Positions 25,005 through 35,600 of a stretch of 64,000 bases of DNA are shown here, piece by piece. The translations under genes and the position numbers were made by a program. Within the stretch, counting starts at the first letter, position 1, and every line of letters starts with the position of its first letter. A model generated the notes under the pieces. The model had not been told where the DNA came from. It saw only the letters and a list, made by a program, of their open reading frames with translations, and ran no database searches. This DNA is from Lysobacter changpingensis (GTDB taxonomy: Bacteria; Pseudomonadota; Gammaproteobacteria; Xanthomonadales; Xanthomonadaceae), in contig NZ_JADWPE010000008.1 of the NCBI RefSeq assembly GCF_017308985.1, forward strand, positions 1 through 64,000, written 5' to 3'.

Positions 25005-25020
25005 TTTAGAACGATCCAAA
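25005..25020 (+). promoter_or_regulatory. LacI-type operator upstream of the regulator and mannose operon
   Basis: TTTAGAACGATCCAAA is the mirror copy of the site at 24904, about 85 bases away. Two sites at this distance could allow one regulator to control both divergent transcripts, including autorepression. It also argues that the regulator starts at ATG 25038 rather than at 25020, which touches the operator. Confidence 0.75.
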
Positions 25021-25037
25021 TGCCGGAGCCGAGCCCC

Positions 25038-26078
25038 ATGAGCGCCCCCGCCGCACGCGGACGCGTGACGCTGACCGACATCGCGCAGGCCTGCGAGCTG
25101 TCCCGCGCGACGGTGTCGCTGGTGCTGCGCGGCAGCCCGCTGGTCAACGCCGACACGCGCGCGCGGGTGGAAGCCGAACTCAAGCGGCAGGGCTACGTCT
25201 ATCACCGCGGTGCGGCGAACCTGCGGCGCAAGGTGTCCTCGACCATCGCGCTGGTGATCAACGACCTGTCGAATCCGTTCTTCGCCGAATTCGCCGCGGG
25301 CGTCGACGAGGCGCTTGCCGCGGCCGGCTACGTGACGCTGCTGGGCAGCACGGGCGAATCCAGCGAACGCCAGCAGGCGGTGCTCACCTCGCTGCTCGAA
25401 CACGATCCGGCCGGCATCATCCTCTCGCCCGCCGAGGGCAGCGATGCGGCGCGATTGCGCCCGCTGCTCGCGTCGCGCACGCCGATGCTGGTGTTCAACC
25501 GCACGCTGGGCGAGGAGTGGGATTACCTCGCGCTCGACAACGCGCATGGCGCGCGCCTCGCTACGCAGCACCTGCTTTCGCAAGGGCATCGCCGCATCGC
25601 GTTCTTCGGCGGACATGGCGATTCCAGTTCGTGCTTCGAACGACGCGAAGGCTGGCGCGCCGCGCTCGCCGACGCAGGCGTGACGCCGGAGCCGCAGTGG
25701 ATCGTCGAATGCGCGCCGACGCGACTGGAAGCGGCGCGGCAGACGGGCGCGTTGTTCGTGCGCGATCCCGCGCCGACGGCGGCGGTCTGCTACAACGACG
25801 CGGTCGCGCTCGGCCTTATCGCAGGCCTTTCCACGCGGGGCCGGCGCGCCGGACACGACTTCGCCGTCACCGGATTCGACGACATTCCCGAAGCGTCGGT
25901 GAGCGCGCCGCCGTTGACGACGGTCGCGGTCGATCCGCGCGCACGCGGACGGCAGGCGGCGGAGCTGATCCTGCAACGCCTGCGCGAACCGTCGACGCTC
26001 GCCACCACCACCATCGCCCCCGTGCGCCTGCATGCGCGCGCGAGCAGCCAGTTCACCCTGCCCGGAGACGCCGCATGA
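25038..26078 (+). CDS. LacI-family regulator of mannose-glycan use
   Basis: 346 residues. The N-terminal helix-turn-helix (VTLTDIAQACELSRATVSLVL) and hinge (NLRRKVSSTIALVIND) are followed by a periplasmic-binding-protein-like sugar domain (LALDNAHGARLATQHLLSQGHRRIAFFGG and VTGFDDIPEASVSAPPLTTV). It is the first gene of the operon and its stop overlaps the transporter start (ATGA). Mirror operators in the shared promoter region make it the likely repressor of both this operon and the GH92 gene. The inducer is probably mannose or a downstream product, by inference. Confidence 0.88.
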   Translation: MSAPAARGRVTLTDIAQACELSRATVSLVLRGSPLVNADTRARVEAELKRQGYVYHRGAANLRRKVSSTIALVINDLSNPFFAEFAAGVDEALAAAGYVTLLGSTGESSERQQAVLTSLLEHDPAGIILSPAEGSDAARLRPLLASRTPMLVFNRTLGEEWDYLALDNAHGARLATQHLLSQGHRRIAFFGGHGDSSSCFERREGWRAALADAGVTPEPQWIVECAPTRLEAARQTGALFVRDPAPTAAVCYNDAVALGLIAGLSTRGRRAGHDFAVTGFDDIPEASVSAPPLTTVAVDPRARGRQAAELILQRLREPSTLATTTIAPVRLHARASSQFTLPGDAA

Positions 26079-27361
26079 GCGGTCGACCGCTGTCCAACGG
26101 CACCGCGATCGCGGTGCTCACGATGATCTTCTTCACCTGGGGCGCGCTGACGAGCCTCAACGACGTGCTGATCCCGCACCTGAAAGCCGTGTTCGAGATG
26201 AACTACGCGCAGACGATGCTGATCCAGTTCACCTTCTTCAGCACGTACCTGCTGATGTCGGTTCCGGCGGGGAAAGTGGTCGCGATCGCCGGCTACAAGC
26301 GCAGCATCGTGATCGGTCTGTGCGTGGCGGGCGTGGGCGCGCTGACGTTCTTCCCGGCGGCGAAGATCCCGTCGTATCCGCTGTTCCTGTTCGCGCTGTT
26401 CGTGCTCGCCAGCGGCATCACGCTGCTGCAGGTGTCGGCAAATCCGTACATCGCACTGCTGGGCGACGCGCAGACGGCGTCGAGCCGGCTGACGCTGGCG
26501 CAGGCGTTGAACTCGGCCGGGCACACGCTCGCGCCATTGCTGATCGGGCCGCTGATTCTTTCCGTCGCCGTGATCGGCAGCGCGGATCTGGCCTTGATGC
26601 CGGAAGCGCAGCAGACGGCGTATCGCGTCGCCCAGTCCGAATCGGTGCAGTTGCCGTACCTGGGCATCGCGGCGGGGCTGTTCGTGCTGGCGCTGCTGGT
26701 GGTGCTGTTCCGCCTGCCCGCGCTGACGGAAGCGACCGAACGCGCCGACCATCAGCGCCACACGTTCGGCGAGGTACTGCGCCATCGTCACCTGCGCTTC
26801 GGCGTGGTCGGCATCTTCGTGTACGTCGGCGCGGAAGTGGCGATCGGCAGCTTCCTGATCAACTACATCAGCGATCCGCGCATCGGCGCGCTCGACGAAG
26901 CCACCGCCACGCGTTACGTCGCGTGGTACTGGGGCCTGGCGATGGCGGGGCGCTTCATCGGCTCGTTCCTGCTCCGCCGAATCGAACCGCGCGTGCTGCT
27001 GGGCTTCTTCGCGATCGGGGCAATGGCGCTGCTCGCGACGACGATGCTCAGCGAGGGCCGCACTGCCGTGTGGAGCGTGGTCGCGATCGGGCTGTTCAAC
27101 TCGATCATGTTCCCGACCATCTTCACGCTCGGCATCGACGGCCTCGGCCCGCTGACGAGCAAGGCGTCGAGCCTACTGGTGATGGCCATCGTCGGCGGCG
27201 CGGTGGTGCCGCTGCTGCAGGGCGTGCTGGCCGATCGCATCGGCGTGCAGATGGCGTTCGTGCTGCCGCTGGTGTGCTATGCGTTCGTCGCCTGGTACGG
27301 ATTCCGTGGCGCGCGGCGCGTGCATGCAGACGCCGTGGCGGTCCCGGTGGCGCAGCCATGA
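26075..27361 (+). CDS. FucP-like sugar:H+ symporter (MFS)
   Basis: 428 residues with about twelve membrane helices. FFTWGALTSLNDVLIPHLK near the start and VSANPYIALLG are signatures of the FucP/GluP sugar symporter branch. The operon context (mannosidases, isomerase, hexokinase-like gene) suggests mannose or fructose import across the inner membrane. Start overlaps lacI by four bases; its stop overlaps the kinase start by three. Substrate is inferred from context. Confidence 0.88.
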   Translation: MSGRPLSNGTAIAVLTMIFFTWGALTSLNDVLIPHLKAVFEMNYAQTMLIQFTFFSTYLLMSVPAGKVVAIAGYKRSIVIGLCVAGVGALTFFPAAKIPSYPLFLFALFVLASGITLLQVSANPYIALLGDAQTASSRLTLAQALNSAGHTLAPLLIGPLILSVAVIGSADLALMPEAQQTAYRVAQSESVQLPYLGIAAGLFVLALLVVLFRLPALTEATERADHQRHTFGEVLRHRHLRFGVVGIFVYVGAEVAIGSFLINYISDPRIGALDEATATRYVAWYWGLAMAGRFIGSFLLRRIEPRVLLGFFAIGAMALLATTMLSEGRTAVWSVVAIGLFNSIMFPTIFTLGIDGLGPLTSKASSLLVMAIVGGAVVPLLQGVLADRIGVQMAFVLPLVCYAFVAWYGFRGARRVHADAVAVPVAQP

Positions 27362-28353
27362 TCGCCGCGGTGAAACGCGACGCCATCGTCTGCTTCGGCG
27401 AGGCGCTGATCGACTTCCTCGCGCTGCCCGCATTGCCCGGGCAGCCGCGCCATTTCGTCGAGTTCGCCGGCGGCGCGCCGGCCAACGTCAGCGCGGCGGT
27501 CGCGCGCCAGGGCGGCAATGCGCGCTTCGTCGGCATGCTCGGCGTGGATATGTTCGGCGAGTTCCTGATGTCGCAGCTGCGCGCGTTCGACGTGGACACG
27601 CGCTTCGCGGTGCACACCAGCCAGGCGCGCACGGCACTGGCGTTCGTTTCGCTCGACGAGGAAGGCGAACGCAGCTTCAGCTTCTATCGTCCGCCTGCGG
27701 CCGACCTGCTGTTCCGCGTGGAGCACTACCGCAGCGAATGCTTCGTCGACGCGGCCGTGATGCACGTGTGCTCCAACAGCCTGACGGAGCCGGAAATCGC
27801 GCAGACCACCGTCGCCGGCATGCAGCTGGCGCGCGAGCACGGCGCGCTGGTGAGCATGGACCTCAACCTGCGGCCATCGCTGTGGCCGGAAGGCAGCGAC
27901 CCGGCGCCGCGCCTGTGGCAGGCGCTGGCGGAGGCCGATGTGATCAAGCTGTGCCGCAGCGAAGCGGATTTCCTGATCCGTCGCGCCGGCCATCACGACG
28001 CGATGCTGCAACGGCTGTGGCAAGGGCATGCGCGGCTGGTGCTCATCACCGACGGCGGCAAGCCGATCCGCTGGCATACGCGCGATGCGCAGGGCGAAGT
28101 GCCGGCGTTCCGCGTGTCGGCGGTGGACACGACCGCCGCGGGCGACGCGTTCGTCGCGGGCCTGCTGCTGCGGCTCGTCCAGCGCGGCGTGAGCGCCGAC
28201 ACCTTCGACGACTGGCTCGGCGATGCCGCCGCCATCGCCGACGCATTGCGGAACGCCGCCGCCGCGGGCGCACTCGCGGCGACGAAGCATGGCGCCTTCG
28301 CCGCGATGCCGCGTCGCGAAGACATCGAACAACTGCTGCGAGACCAACCATGA
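27358..28353 (+). CDS. PfkB-family sugar kinase, probable fructokinase
   Basis: 331 residues. VCFGEALIDFLA at the start, FAGGAPANVSAAVARQGG (PfkB signature 1) and VDTTAAGDAFVAGLL (signature 2, anion hole and catalytic Asp) are present. The last segment shows an alanine-rich stretch before KHGAFAAMP, usual for fructokinases. It would phosphorylate fructose made by the neighbouring isomerase to fructose-6-phosphate. ATGA overlaps on both sides show tight coupling. Confidence 0.88.
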   Translation: MIAAVKRDAIVCFGEALIDFLALPALPGQPRHFVEFAGGAPANVSAAVARQGGNARFVGMLGVDMFGEFLMSQLRAFDVDTRFAVHTSQARTALAFVSLDEEGERSFSFYRPPAADLLFRVEHYRSECFVDAAVMHVCSNSLTEPEIAQTTVAGMQLAREHGALVSMDLNLRPSLWPEGSDPAPRLWQALAEADVIKLCRSEADFLIRRAGHHDAMLQRLWQGHARLVLITDGGKPIRWHTRDAQGEVPAFRVSAVDTTAAGDAFVAGLLLRLVQRGVSADTFDDWLGDAAAIADALRNAAAAGALAATKHGAFAAMPRREDIEQLLRDQP

Positions 28354-29582
28354 CGACTCCGACCGGGACGGCCACGCCCGAGTTCCGCAGCGAATCCTTC
28401 CTGCGCGCGCACATCGCCGACACGATGGCGTTCTATCACCCGCGCGCGATCGATCCGGCCGGCGGCTTCTTCCACTACTTCCGCGACGACGGCAGCGTTT
28501 ACGACGCCTCGCATCGCCACCTCGTGAGCAGCACGCGCTTCGTCTTCAACTACGCGATGGCGGCGCGCGAGTTCGGCAATGCCGAGTATCGCGACGCCGC
28601 CCGCCACGGGCTGCGCTATCTGCGCGAGGTGCATCGCGATGCGCGCACCGGCGGCTATGCGTGGACGATCCGCGACGGCATCGCCGAGGACCGCACGAAT
28701 CACTGCTATGGCGTCGCGTTCGTGCTGCTCGCGTACTCGACCGCGCTGAAGGCGGGCATCGAAGAGGTTCTTCCGTGGATCGACGAGACGTGGAACCTTC
28801 TGGAGTCGCGCTTCTGGGATGCGGACGCTGGGCTGTATCGCGACGAAGCCGATGCGCAATGGACCTTCTCCGACTACCGCGGCCAGAACGCGAACATGCA
28901 CATGTGCGAGGCGATGCTCGCGGCGTATGAAGCGACGCGGGATTCGCGCTTCCTCGATCGCGCGCTCGTGCTCGCCGACCACATGACGCGACGCCAGGCG
29001 GCCAAGGCCGAGGGGCTCGTGTGGGAGCACTACGATCGCGAGTGGAACGTCGACTGGGATTACCACCGCGACGATCCGAAACACCTCTTCCGGCCATGGG
29101 GTTACCAGCCGGGGCATCAGACCGAGTGGGCGAAGTTGCTGGTGATCCTCGACCGCCATCTGCGCGAGCGCGGCATGCCGGCGGATTGGACTATCGCGAC
29201 GGCGCGGCATCTGTTCGACGTCGCCGTGCAGCGCGCGTGGGACGCGGAGTCCGGTGGCCTCTGCTACGGCTTTGGCCTGGGGCCTGAGTTCGCCGTGTGC
29301 GACGACGACAAGTACTTCTGGGTGCAAGCCGAGTCGCTGGCTGCGGCGGCGCGATTGGCCGAGGCGACGGGCGAGGCACGCTACTGGCAATGGTACGAGC
29401 GGCTGTGGGGGTATTCGTGGACGCATTTCGTCGATCACGAACACGGCGCGTGGTATCGCATCCTCGATCGCCGCAATCGCAAGTACAGCGACGAGAAGAG
29501 TCCGGCCGGCAAGACCGATTACCACACCATGGGCGCCTGCTACGACGTCCTCACCGTTTTGCGCAACCGCGGAGAACACTGA
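28350..29582 (+). CDS. AGE-family sugar epimerase/isomerase, probable mannose isomerase
   Basis: 410 residues of the N-acylglucosamine 2-epimerase fold (alpha6/alpha6 barrel), cytosolic. Conserved blocks are STRFVFNYAMAAR, RTNHCYGVAFVLLAY, GQNANMHMCEAMLAAYEAT, PWGYQPGHQTEWAKLL and DDDKYFWVQAESLAAAA. The His and Arg positions fit mannose/fructose isomerases such as YihS-like enzymes. Context makes mannose to fructose the likeliest reaction. The start overlaps the kinase stop by four bases. Confidence 0.87.
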   Translation: MTTPTGTATPEFRSESFLRAHIADTMAFYHPRAIDPAGGFFHYFRDDGSVYDASHRHLVSSTRFVFNYAMAAREFGNAEYRDAARHGLRYLREVHRDARTGGYAWTIRDGIAEDRTNHCYGVAFVLLAYSTALKAGIEEVLPWIDETWNLLESRFWDADAGLYRDEADAQWTFSDYRGQNANMHMCEAMLAAYEATRDSRFLDRALVLADHMTRRQAAKAEGLVWEHYDREWNVDWDYHRDDPKHLFRPWGYQPGHQTEWAKLLVILDRHLRERGMPADWTIATARHLFDVAVQRAWDAESGGLCYGFGLGPEFAVCDDDKYFWVQAESLAAAARLAEATGEARYWQWYERLWGYSWTHFVDHEHGAWYRILDRRNRKYSDEKSPAGKTDYHTMGACYDVLTVLRNRGEH

Positions 29583-30958
29583 TGCGACTGCACGCTGCGT
29601 TGTTGTCCCTGCTGCTGGTGTCCACGCCCGACGTGGCGGCCGAGTCCCCGAACGCGACCGCGCCTGTCGCCTTCACCGATGCGCGGGCCGCACGCAGCGC
29701 GGAGGAAGTGAGGGCGCAGTTCCTGCACGCGTGGCGCGGCTATCGCGAGTACGCATGGGGCCACGACGCGCTCAAGCCGCTCAGCAACACGCCGTCGGAC
29801 TGGTATGGCGAACCGCTGCTGATGACGCCGGTCGATGCGCTCGACACGATGATCCTGATGGGGCTGGATCGCGAGGCAGACGAGGCGCGCGAACTGATCG
29901 CGACGAAGCTGTCGTTCGATCGCGACCTGGACGTGAAGCACTTCGAAGTCGTGATCCGGCTGCTCGGTGGCTTGCTGTCCAGCTACCAGATGACGAACGA
30001 CAAACGGCTGCTCGACCTGGCCGAAGACCTCGGCACGCGCCTGCTGCCGGCGTTCGATTCGCCCACCGGTCTACCCTATGTGTACGTCAACCTGCGCACG
30101 GGCAAGGCGCACGGCAACGAGAGCAATCCCGCCGAAGCCGGCACGCTGCTGCTGGAGTACGGCACGCTGAGCAAGCTGACCGGCAACCCGGTGTTCTATG
30201 AGAAGGCCAAGCGCGCGCTCGTGGAAACCTACAAGCGGCGCTCGAAAATCGGCCTGGTCGGCGAGCGTTTCGACGTCACCACGGGCGAGTGGACGAACAA
30301 GCGCAGCCACGTCGGCGCGCGCATCGACTCGTACTACGAGTACCTGTGGAAGTGCTGGACGCTGTTCGGCGATGAGGACTGCCACGCGATGTGGAAGGAG
30401 AGCATCGCCGCGGCCAACCGCTATTACCCGGAAGAAGTCGACGGCGCGCTGTGGGTGGGCCACGTCGACATGGACAGCGGCGAACGCGTGGCCAGCCGCT
30501 ACGGCGCGCTCGATGCGTTCTGGCCGGGCCTGCTGGCGCTGTCGGGCGATGTCGCGCAGGCGCGCCGCCTGCAGGATTCGTCGTTCAAGATGTGGCGCAA
30601 GTGGGGCATCGAGCCGGAGGCGTACGACTACCGCAAGGGCGAAGTGACGTCGGCGGGGTATCCGCTACGCCCGGAGATCATCGAATCGGCGTGGTACCTG
30701 CACCGCCTCACTGGCGATGCGAAGTACCGCGCGATGGGCCGAGAGATGTTCGACGACTTCGTCCGCTACACGCGCACCGATTCGGGCTTCGCGGCGCTCG
30801 ACAGCGTGATCACGAAGGACAAGGACGACGACATGGAGAGCTTCGTCCTCGCCGAGACCTTCAAGTATTTCTACCTGCTGTTCGCGCCGCCGGAAACGCT
30901 GGACCCGGCGAAGGTCGTGCTGACCACCGAAGCGCACCCGCTGCGGCGGACGTGGTGA
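29582..30958 (+). CDS. GH47 alpha-1,2-mannosidase, exported
   Basis: 458 residues with a signal peptide (LHAALLSLLLVSTPDVAAE). GH47 enzymes are calcium-dependent alpha-1,2-mannosidases best known from eukaryotic N-glycan trimming. Blocks seen are HAWRGYREYAWGHDALKPLS, VDALDTMILMGL, SYYEYLWKCW, LRPEIIESAWYLHRLTGD and a C-terminal VLAETFKYFYLLF followed by VVLTTEAHP, the calcium-binding Thr region. TGATG overlap with the isomerase gene. Pairing with GH92 points to use of high-mannose N-glycans or yeast mannan from eukaryotic material. Confidence 0.92.
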   Translation: MRLHAALLSLLLVSTPDVAAESPNATAPVAFTDARAARSAEEVRAQFLHAWRGYREYAWGHDALKPLSNTPSDWYGEPLLMTPVDALDTMILMGLDREADEARELIATKLSFDRDLDVKHFEVVIRLLGGLLSSYQMTNDKRLLDLAEDLGTRLLPAFDSPTGLPYVYVNLRTGKAHGNESNPAEAGTLLLEYGTLSKLTGNPVFYEKAKRALVETYKRRSKIGLVGERFDVTTGEWTNKRSHVGARIDSYYEYLWKCWTLFGDEDCHAMWKESIAAANRYYPEEVDGALWVGHVDMDSGERVASRYGALDAFWPGLLALSGDVAQARRLQDSSFKMWRKWGIEPEAYDYRKGEVTSAGYPLRPEIIESAWYLHRLTGDAKYRAMGREMFDDFVRYTRTDSGFAALDSVITKDKDDDMESFVLAETFKYFYLLFAPPETLDPAKVVLTTEAHPLRRTW

Positions 30959-30961
30959 GGA

Positions 30962-31429
30962 TCACCCGATCACACCGGCCAGCGCGAGCGCGATGACGAT
31001 CGGCACCAGCACCACCAGCACGGCGAGGCAGCACAGCAGCCCAACGCCGACGGCGCGCCAGTTCGAGTAGGTGCGATCGCTCGCCTCGTACTCCGCGATG
31101 CGGTCGCCCTGGAAACGCTTCGCGATATGCGAGGCGACCAGCAGCTGCGGGATCGTGAAGACCATCGCCGGCACGTTCTCGGGCAGGACGTATACGAGTG
31201 CGAGAACGAGCGCGCACGCAATCGCACCGTAGGTCAGTGCCTGGCGCGCACGCGCGTGATCGCCCAGCGCGCGGTAGTTGCGCGACATCAGCCACCCGGT
31301 CGCCAGAGGCGTACCCATGAACGTGCCCAGCACGATGCCCGAGACCCGGTACAGCCGGGCGGCTGCCGCGGGCACCGCGACTGCCACCGACGCGGTGGCC
31401 GGGCTGCGGTACGGATTCGTGTCTTCCAT
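30962..31429 (-). CDS. Small membrane protein, unknown
   Basis: 155 residues from ATG 31429 (MEDTNPYRSP); in-frame alternatives lie at 31441 and further upstream. About four hydrophobic segments (YRVSGIVLGTFMGTPLATGWL, AIACALVLALVYVL, MVFTIPQLLVASHIA and VGLLCCLAVLVVLVPIVIALALAGV). The NPYRSP start is common among uncharacterised membrane proteins in this group of bacteria. It is convergent with GH47, separated by three bases, with no terminator visible between them. Confidence 0.7.
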   Translation of the reverse strand: MEDTNPYRSPATASVAVAVPAAAARLYRVSGIVLGTFMGTPLATGWLMSRNYRALGDHARARQALTYGAIACALVLALVYVLPENVPAMVFTIPQLLVASHIAKRFQGDRIAEYEASDRTYSNWRAVGVGLLCCLAVLVVLVPIVIALALAGVIG

Positions 31430-31490
31430 CGGATTCCCCATGCATGGCCGCCCCCGCGGCCGGATCCGAGCTTGCCGCCAGCGCATGCTG

Positions 31491-31508
31491 CTGACAGCAC
31501 GCTGTCAG
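31491..31508. promoter_or_regulatory. 18-bp palindrome upstream of the SnoaL-like gene
   Basis: CTGACAGCACGCTGTCAG has perfect 8-base arms around AC. It lies 43 bases before ATG 31552 and 62 bases before the divergent gene, a good place for an operator. No cognate regulator is encoded beside it. Confidence 0.4.
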
Positions 31509-31551
31509 TCTCTCCCGCCCATGCTGGGCGTCCCAACCGAAGGAACCTCGC

Positions 31552-31938
31552 ATGGACACGAAGACCAACGACATCGCCGCAGTCGCCAACCGCCTCGTCG
31601 AACTCTGCCGCACCGGCCAGTACGACCAGGCGCAGCAGGAGCTGTACGCCGAGGATGCCGTCAGCATCGAAGGCACCGGCCAGGACGCGGAATCGATCGC
31701 GCGCGGTATGGCGGCGATCCGCGAGAAGGGCAAGCAGTGGGCCGACAACCTCGTCGAGGTGCACGGCGGCAGCGTGAGCGACCCGGTCATCGCCGATGGC
31801 TGGTTCAGTGTCGCGATGGGACTGGACGCGACCTACAAGGACATGGGCCGCGTGGCGATGAAGGAGATCGCGGTGTACCAGGTGCGCGACGGCAAGATCA
31901 CGCACGAACAGTTTTTCTACAACACCGACAAGCCGTAA
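31552..31938 (+). CDS. SnoaL-like (NTF2-fold) protein
   Basis: 128 residues. An alpha plus beta cone fold is suggested by [30 protein letters not shown], then [18 protein letters not shown] and [21 protein letters not shown]. This matches the SnoaL-like superfamily of small binding or isomerase proteins. No catalytic assignment is possible. GAAGGAA lies before the ATG. Single gene, followed by the zinc-ribbon gene 37 bases later. Confidence 0.8.
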   Translation: MDTKTNDIAAVANRLVELCRTGQYDQAQQELYAEDAVSIEGTGQDAESIARGMAAIREKGKQWADNLVEVHGGSVSDPVIADGWFSVAMGLDATYKDMGRVAMKEIAVYQVRDGKITHEQFFYNTDKP

Positions 31939-31975
31939 CGCAGCGGGCCGGGCCGACCGCCCCGCGGAGGTCGCC

Positions 31976-32122
31976 ATGAACGCGAAGTCGACCACGCCTT
32001 CCACGAACAATGGCTGGAAGACCTGCAGCCGCGGTCACAAGTACCGCGGCACCGGACCCTGTCCTATCTGCTGGCCTGGCGGCGCGGGAAAGCGCGCATC
32101 GAAAACGACGAAGCCCCGCTGA
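31976..32122 (+). CDS. 48-residue zinc-ribbon-like protein
   Basis: ATG 31976 follows CGGAGG. The product has a [20 protein letters not shown] core: Cys17, His21, Cys29 and Cys32 could bind one zinc ion, with the CPIC knuckle intact. Thr/Ser/Lys-rich ends are probably disordered. The same core is found in short uncharacterised proteins annotated as conserved in proteobacteria (from memory). The stop codon lies inside the terminator stem at 32108-32134, so the gene end and transcript end coincide. Function unknown. Confidence 0.75.
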   Translation: MNAKSTTPSTNNGWKTCSRGHKYRGTGPCPICWPGGAGKRASKTTKPR

Positions 32123-32134
32123 GCGGGGCTTCGT
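32108..32134. terminator. Bidirectional terminator between zinc-ribbon gene and rpoD
   Basis: A perfect inverted repeat (ACGAAGCCCCGCT and AGCGGGGCTTCGT) meets almost without a spacer, so the real loop is formed from the central CGCTGAGCG. It contains the stop of the plus-strand microgene and lies 27 bases past the rpoD stop. Confidence 0.8.
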
Positions 32135-32160
32135 GGTGACACATCGGCGGTGTTGCCGCG

Positions 32161-34020
<1,860 letters not shown>

Positions 34021-34063
34021 GGGTTGCGCCACCGCGCTGATGGGAAGGGATGGGGAACGTTCC

Positions 34064-34072
34064 AGTATATCA
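34064..34072 (-). promoter_or_regulatory. Extended -10 promoter element for rpoD
   Basis: On the minus strand it reads TGATATACT, an extended -10 (TGn plus TATACT). A GGAACGTTCC palindrome lies just downstream. The -35 region is weak (CCAATC), as is common with extended -10 sites. Confidence 0.45.
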
Positions 34073-34095
34073 GGCCGGACCGGTCGGATTGGCCT

Positions 34096-34536
34096 TCAGG
34101 ACCGCAGGAGGAAGGTGACCGGGCCGTCGTTGACCAGGCTGATCACCATATGGGCACCGAACCGCCCCGTTTCCACCCCCCCGGCGTGTTTTTGCCTGCA
34201 GATCCCGACCAGCCTGCTGAACAGCGGTTCAGCGACCTCCGGCGCGGCGGCCGTGCTGAAGCCCGGACGCATGCCGCTGCGGGTGTCCGCGGCCAGGGTG
34301 AACTGGCTGACCAGCAGCAGGCCGCCGCCGGTCTGGGCCAGGCCCAGGTTCATTCGGCCTCCCTCGTCGGCGAATACACGGTATCCGAGCAGCCGGTCGG
34401 CCATCCGCGCGATCTGCACCTCGCCGTCGCCGGGTTCGACACCCACCAGGGCGAGCAGCCCCGGTCCGATCGCCCCCACCACCTCGTCGTCCACCCGGAC
34501 GCTGGCTTCGGTCACGCGCTGGATCAGGGCGAGCAT
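34096..34536 (-). CDS. dtd: D-aminoacyl-tRNA deacylase
   Basis: 146 residues, the family's usual length. It hydrolyses D-amino acids mischarged on tRNA. Signatures: [18 protein letters not shown] (SQFTL motif) and the C-terminal [21 protein letters not shown] (NxGPVT motif with cis Gly-Pro equivalents). N-terminal [15 protein letters not shown] is typical. The start at 34536 has no strong ribosome binding site. It lies upstream of rpoD in the same direction. Confidence 0.95.
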   Translation of the reverse strand: MLALIQRVTEASVRVDDEVVGAIGPGLLALVGVEPGDGEVQIARMADRLLGYRVFADEGGRMNLGLAQTGGGLLLVSQFTLAADTRSGMRPGFSTAAAPEVAEPLFSRLVGICRQKHAGGVETGRFGAHMVISLVNDGPVTFLLRS

Positions 34537-34635
34537 GGCGTCCCGGGAATGACGGAGGGAGCGCCGATGCTGTCGGCCCCGACGCGACCGGTCAACCGGC
34601 GCCGGCGAAGGCGAAGGCGCCGTTAGACTGAATGG

Positions 34636-35565
34636 ATGACCCGCTTCGCCGCACGCCTGCTGTACTTCGTCGCTTCCCTGATCGGTCGCCTGCCCTGGCC
34701 GGTGCTGCTGCGCCTGGGCGATGCGCTGGCGGCGTTGTGGCGCTGGCGCGACGTGCGCGAGAGCCGCGTCGCGCGGATCAACCTTGAACTCGCCTACCCC
34801 GACCTGCTCCCCGCCGAGCGCGCGACGCTGCACGCGGCGATCCTGCGCACCACCGCGCGCCAGGTGCTGGAAACCATCCGCCTGTGGACCCGGCCGCATC
34901 CGGAAAACCTCCGCCTGCTGCGCGAGCAGCACGGCACCGCGCTGATGGACGAGGCGATCGCCGCCGGCCGTGGCGTGATCATCGCTGCGCCCCACCACGG
35001 GAACTGGGAACTGCTGAACCAGTGGCTGGCATGGCGTACGCCGCTGGCGATCCTGTATCGCCCGCCGGAATCTGCGGTGGTCGAGCACTTCCTCAACCTC
35101 GTGCGCGCCGACCACGAGAGGGGCGATGAGGAGCGCGTCACCCAGGTCCGCGCCGAAGGCCCGGCGATCCGCCAGCTGTTCAAGCGCCTCAACGACGGTG
35201 GCGTGGTCGGCATCCTGCCGGACCAGCAGCCCAAGGCCGGCGACGGCGAATTCGCCCCGTTCTTCGGCGTGCAGGCGCTGACGATGACGCTGATCGGCCG
35301 GCTCGCCTCGCGCACCGGTGCGACCGTGCTGTTCGCGTGGTGCGAACGCATCGACACGCACGCCGATCACCCCGGCTTCGCGCTGCATCTCCAGCCGGCG
35401 CCAACGGCGATGTCCGATCCGGATCCGAAGGTCGCCGTGGCCGCGCTCAACGCGGCGGTCGAAGCGATCGCCCGGCGCGATCCGGCGCAATACCAGTGGA
35501 CCTACAAACGCTATACGCTCAGGCCGCCGGGTTCGGGGGAAGAGAACCCGTACTGGAACCGCTGA
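34636..35565 (+). CDS. Lipid A biosynthesis acyltransferase (LpxL/HtrB family)
   Basis: 309 residues. An N-terminal membrane helix, then the acyltransferase motif APHHGNWE (HxxxxE catalytic pair) near residue 118 and GILPDQQP. These enzymes add secondary acyl chains to Kdo2-lipid A at the inner membrane. The C-terminus QYQWTYKRY is conserved. Which acyl position or chain it uses cannot be told. Followed after 35 bases by the PH-domain pair. Confidence 0.92.
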   Translation: MTRFAARLLYFVASLIGRLPWPVLLRLGDALAALWRWRDVRESRVARINLELAYPDLLPAERATLHAAILRTTARQVLETIRLWTRPHPENLRLLREQHGTALMDEAIAAGRGVIIAAPHHGNWELLNQWLAWRTPLAILYRPPESAVVEHFLNLVRADHERGDEERVTQVRAEGPAIRQLFKRLNDGGVVGILPDQQPKAGDGEFAPFFGVQALTMTLIGRLASRTGATVLFAWCERIDTHADHPGFALHLQPAPTAMSDPDPKVAVAALNAAVEAIARRDPAQYQWTYKRYTLRPPGSGEENPYWNR

Positions 35566-35600
35566 CGGCGCGCCGTCGCGAACGAGGACGGAACGACACC

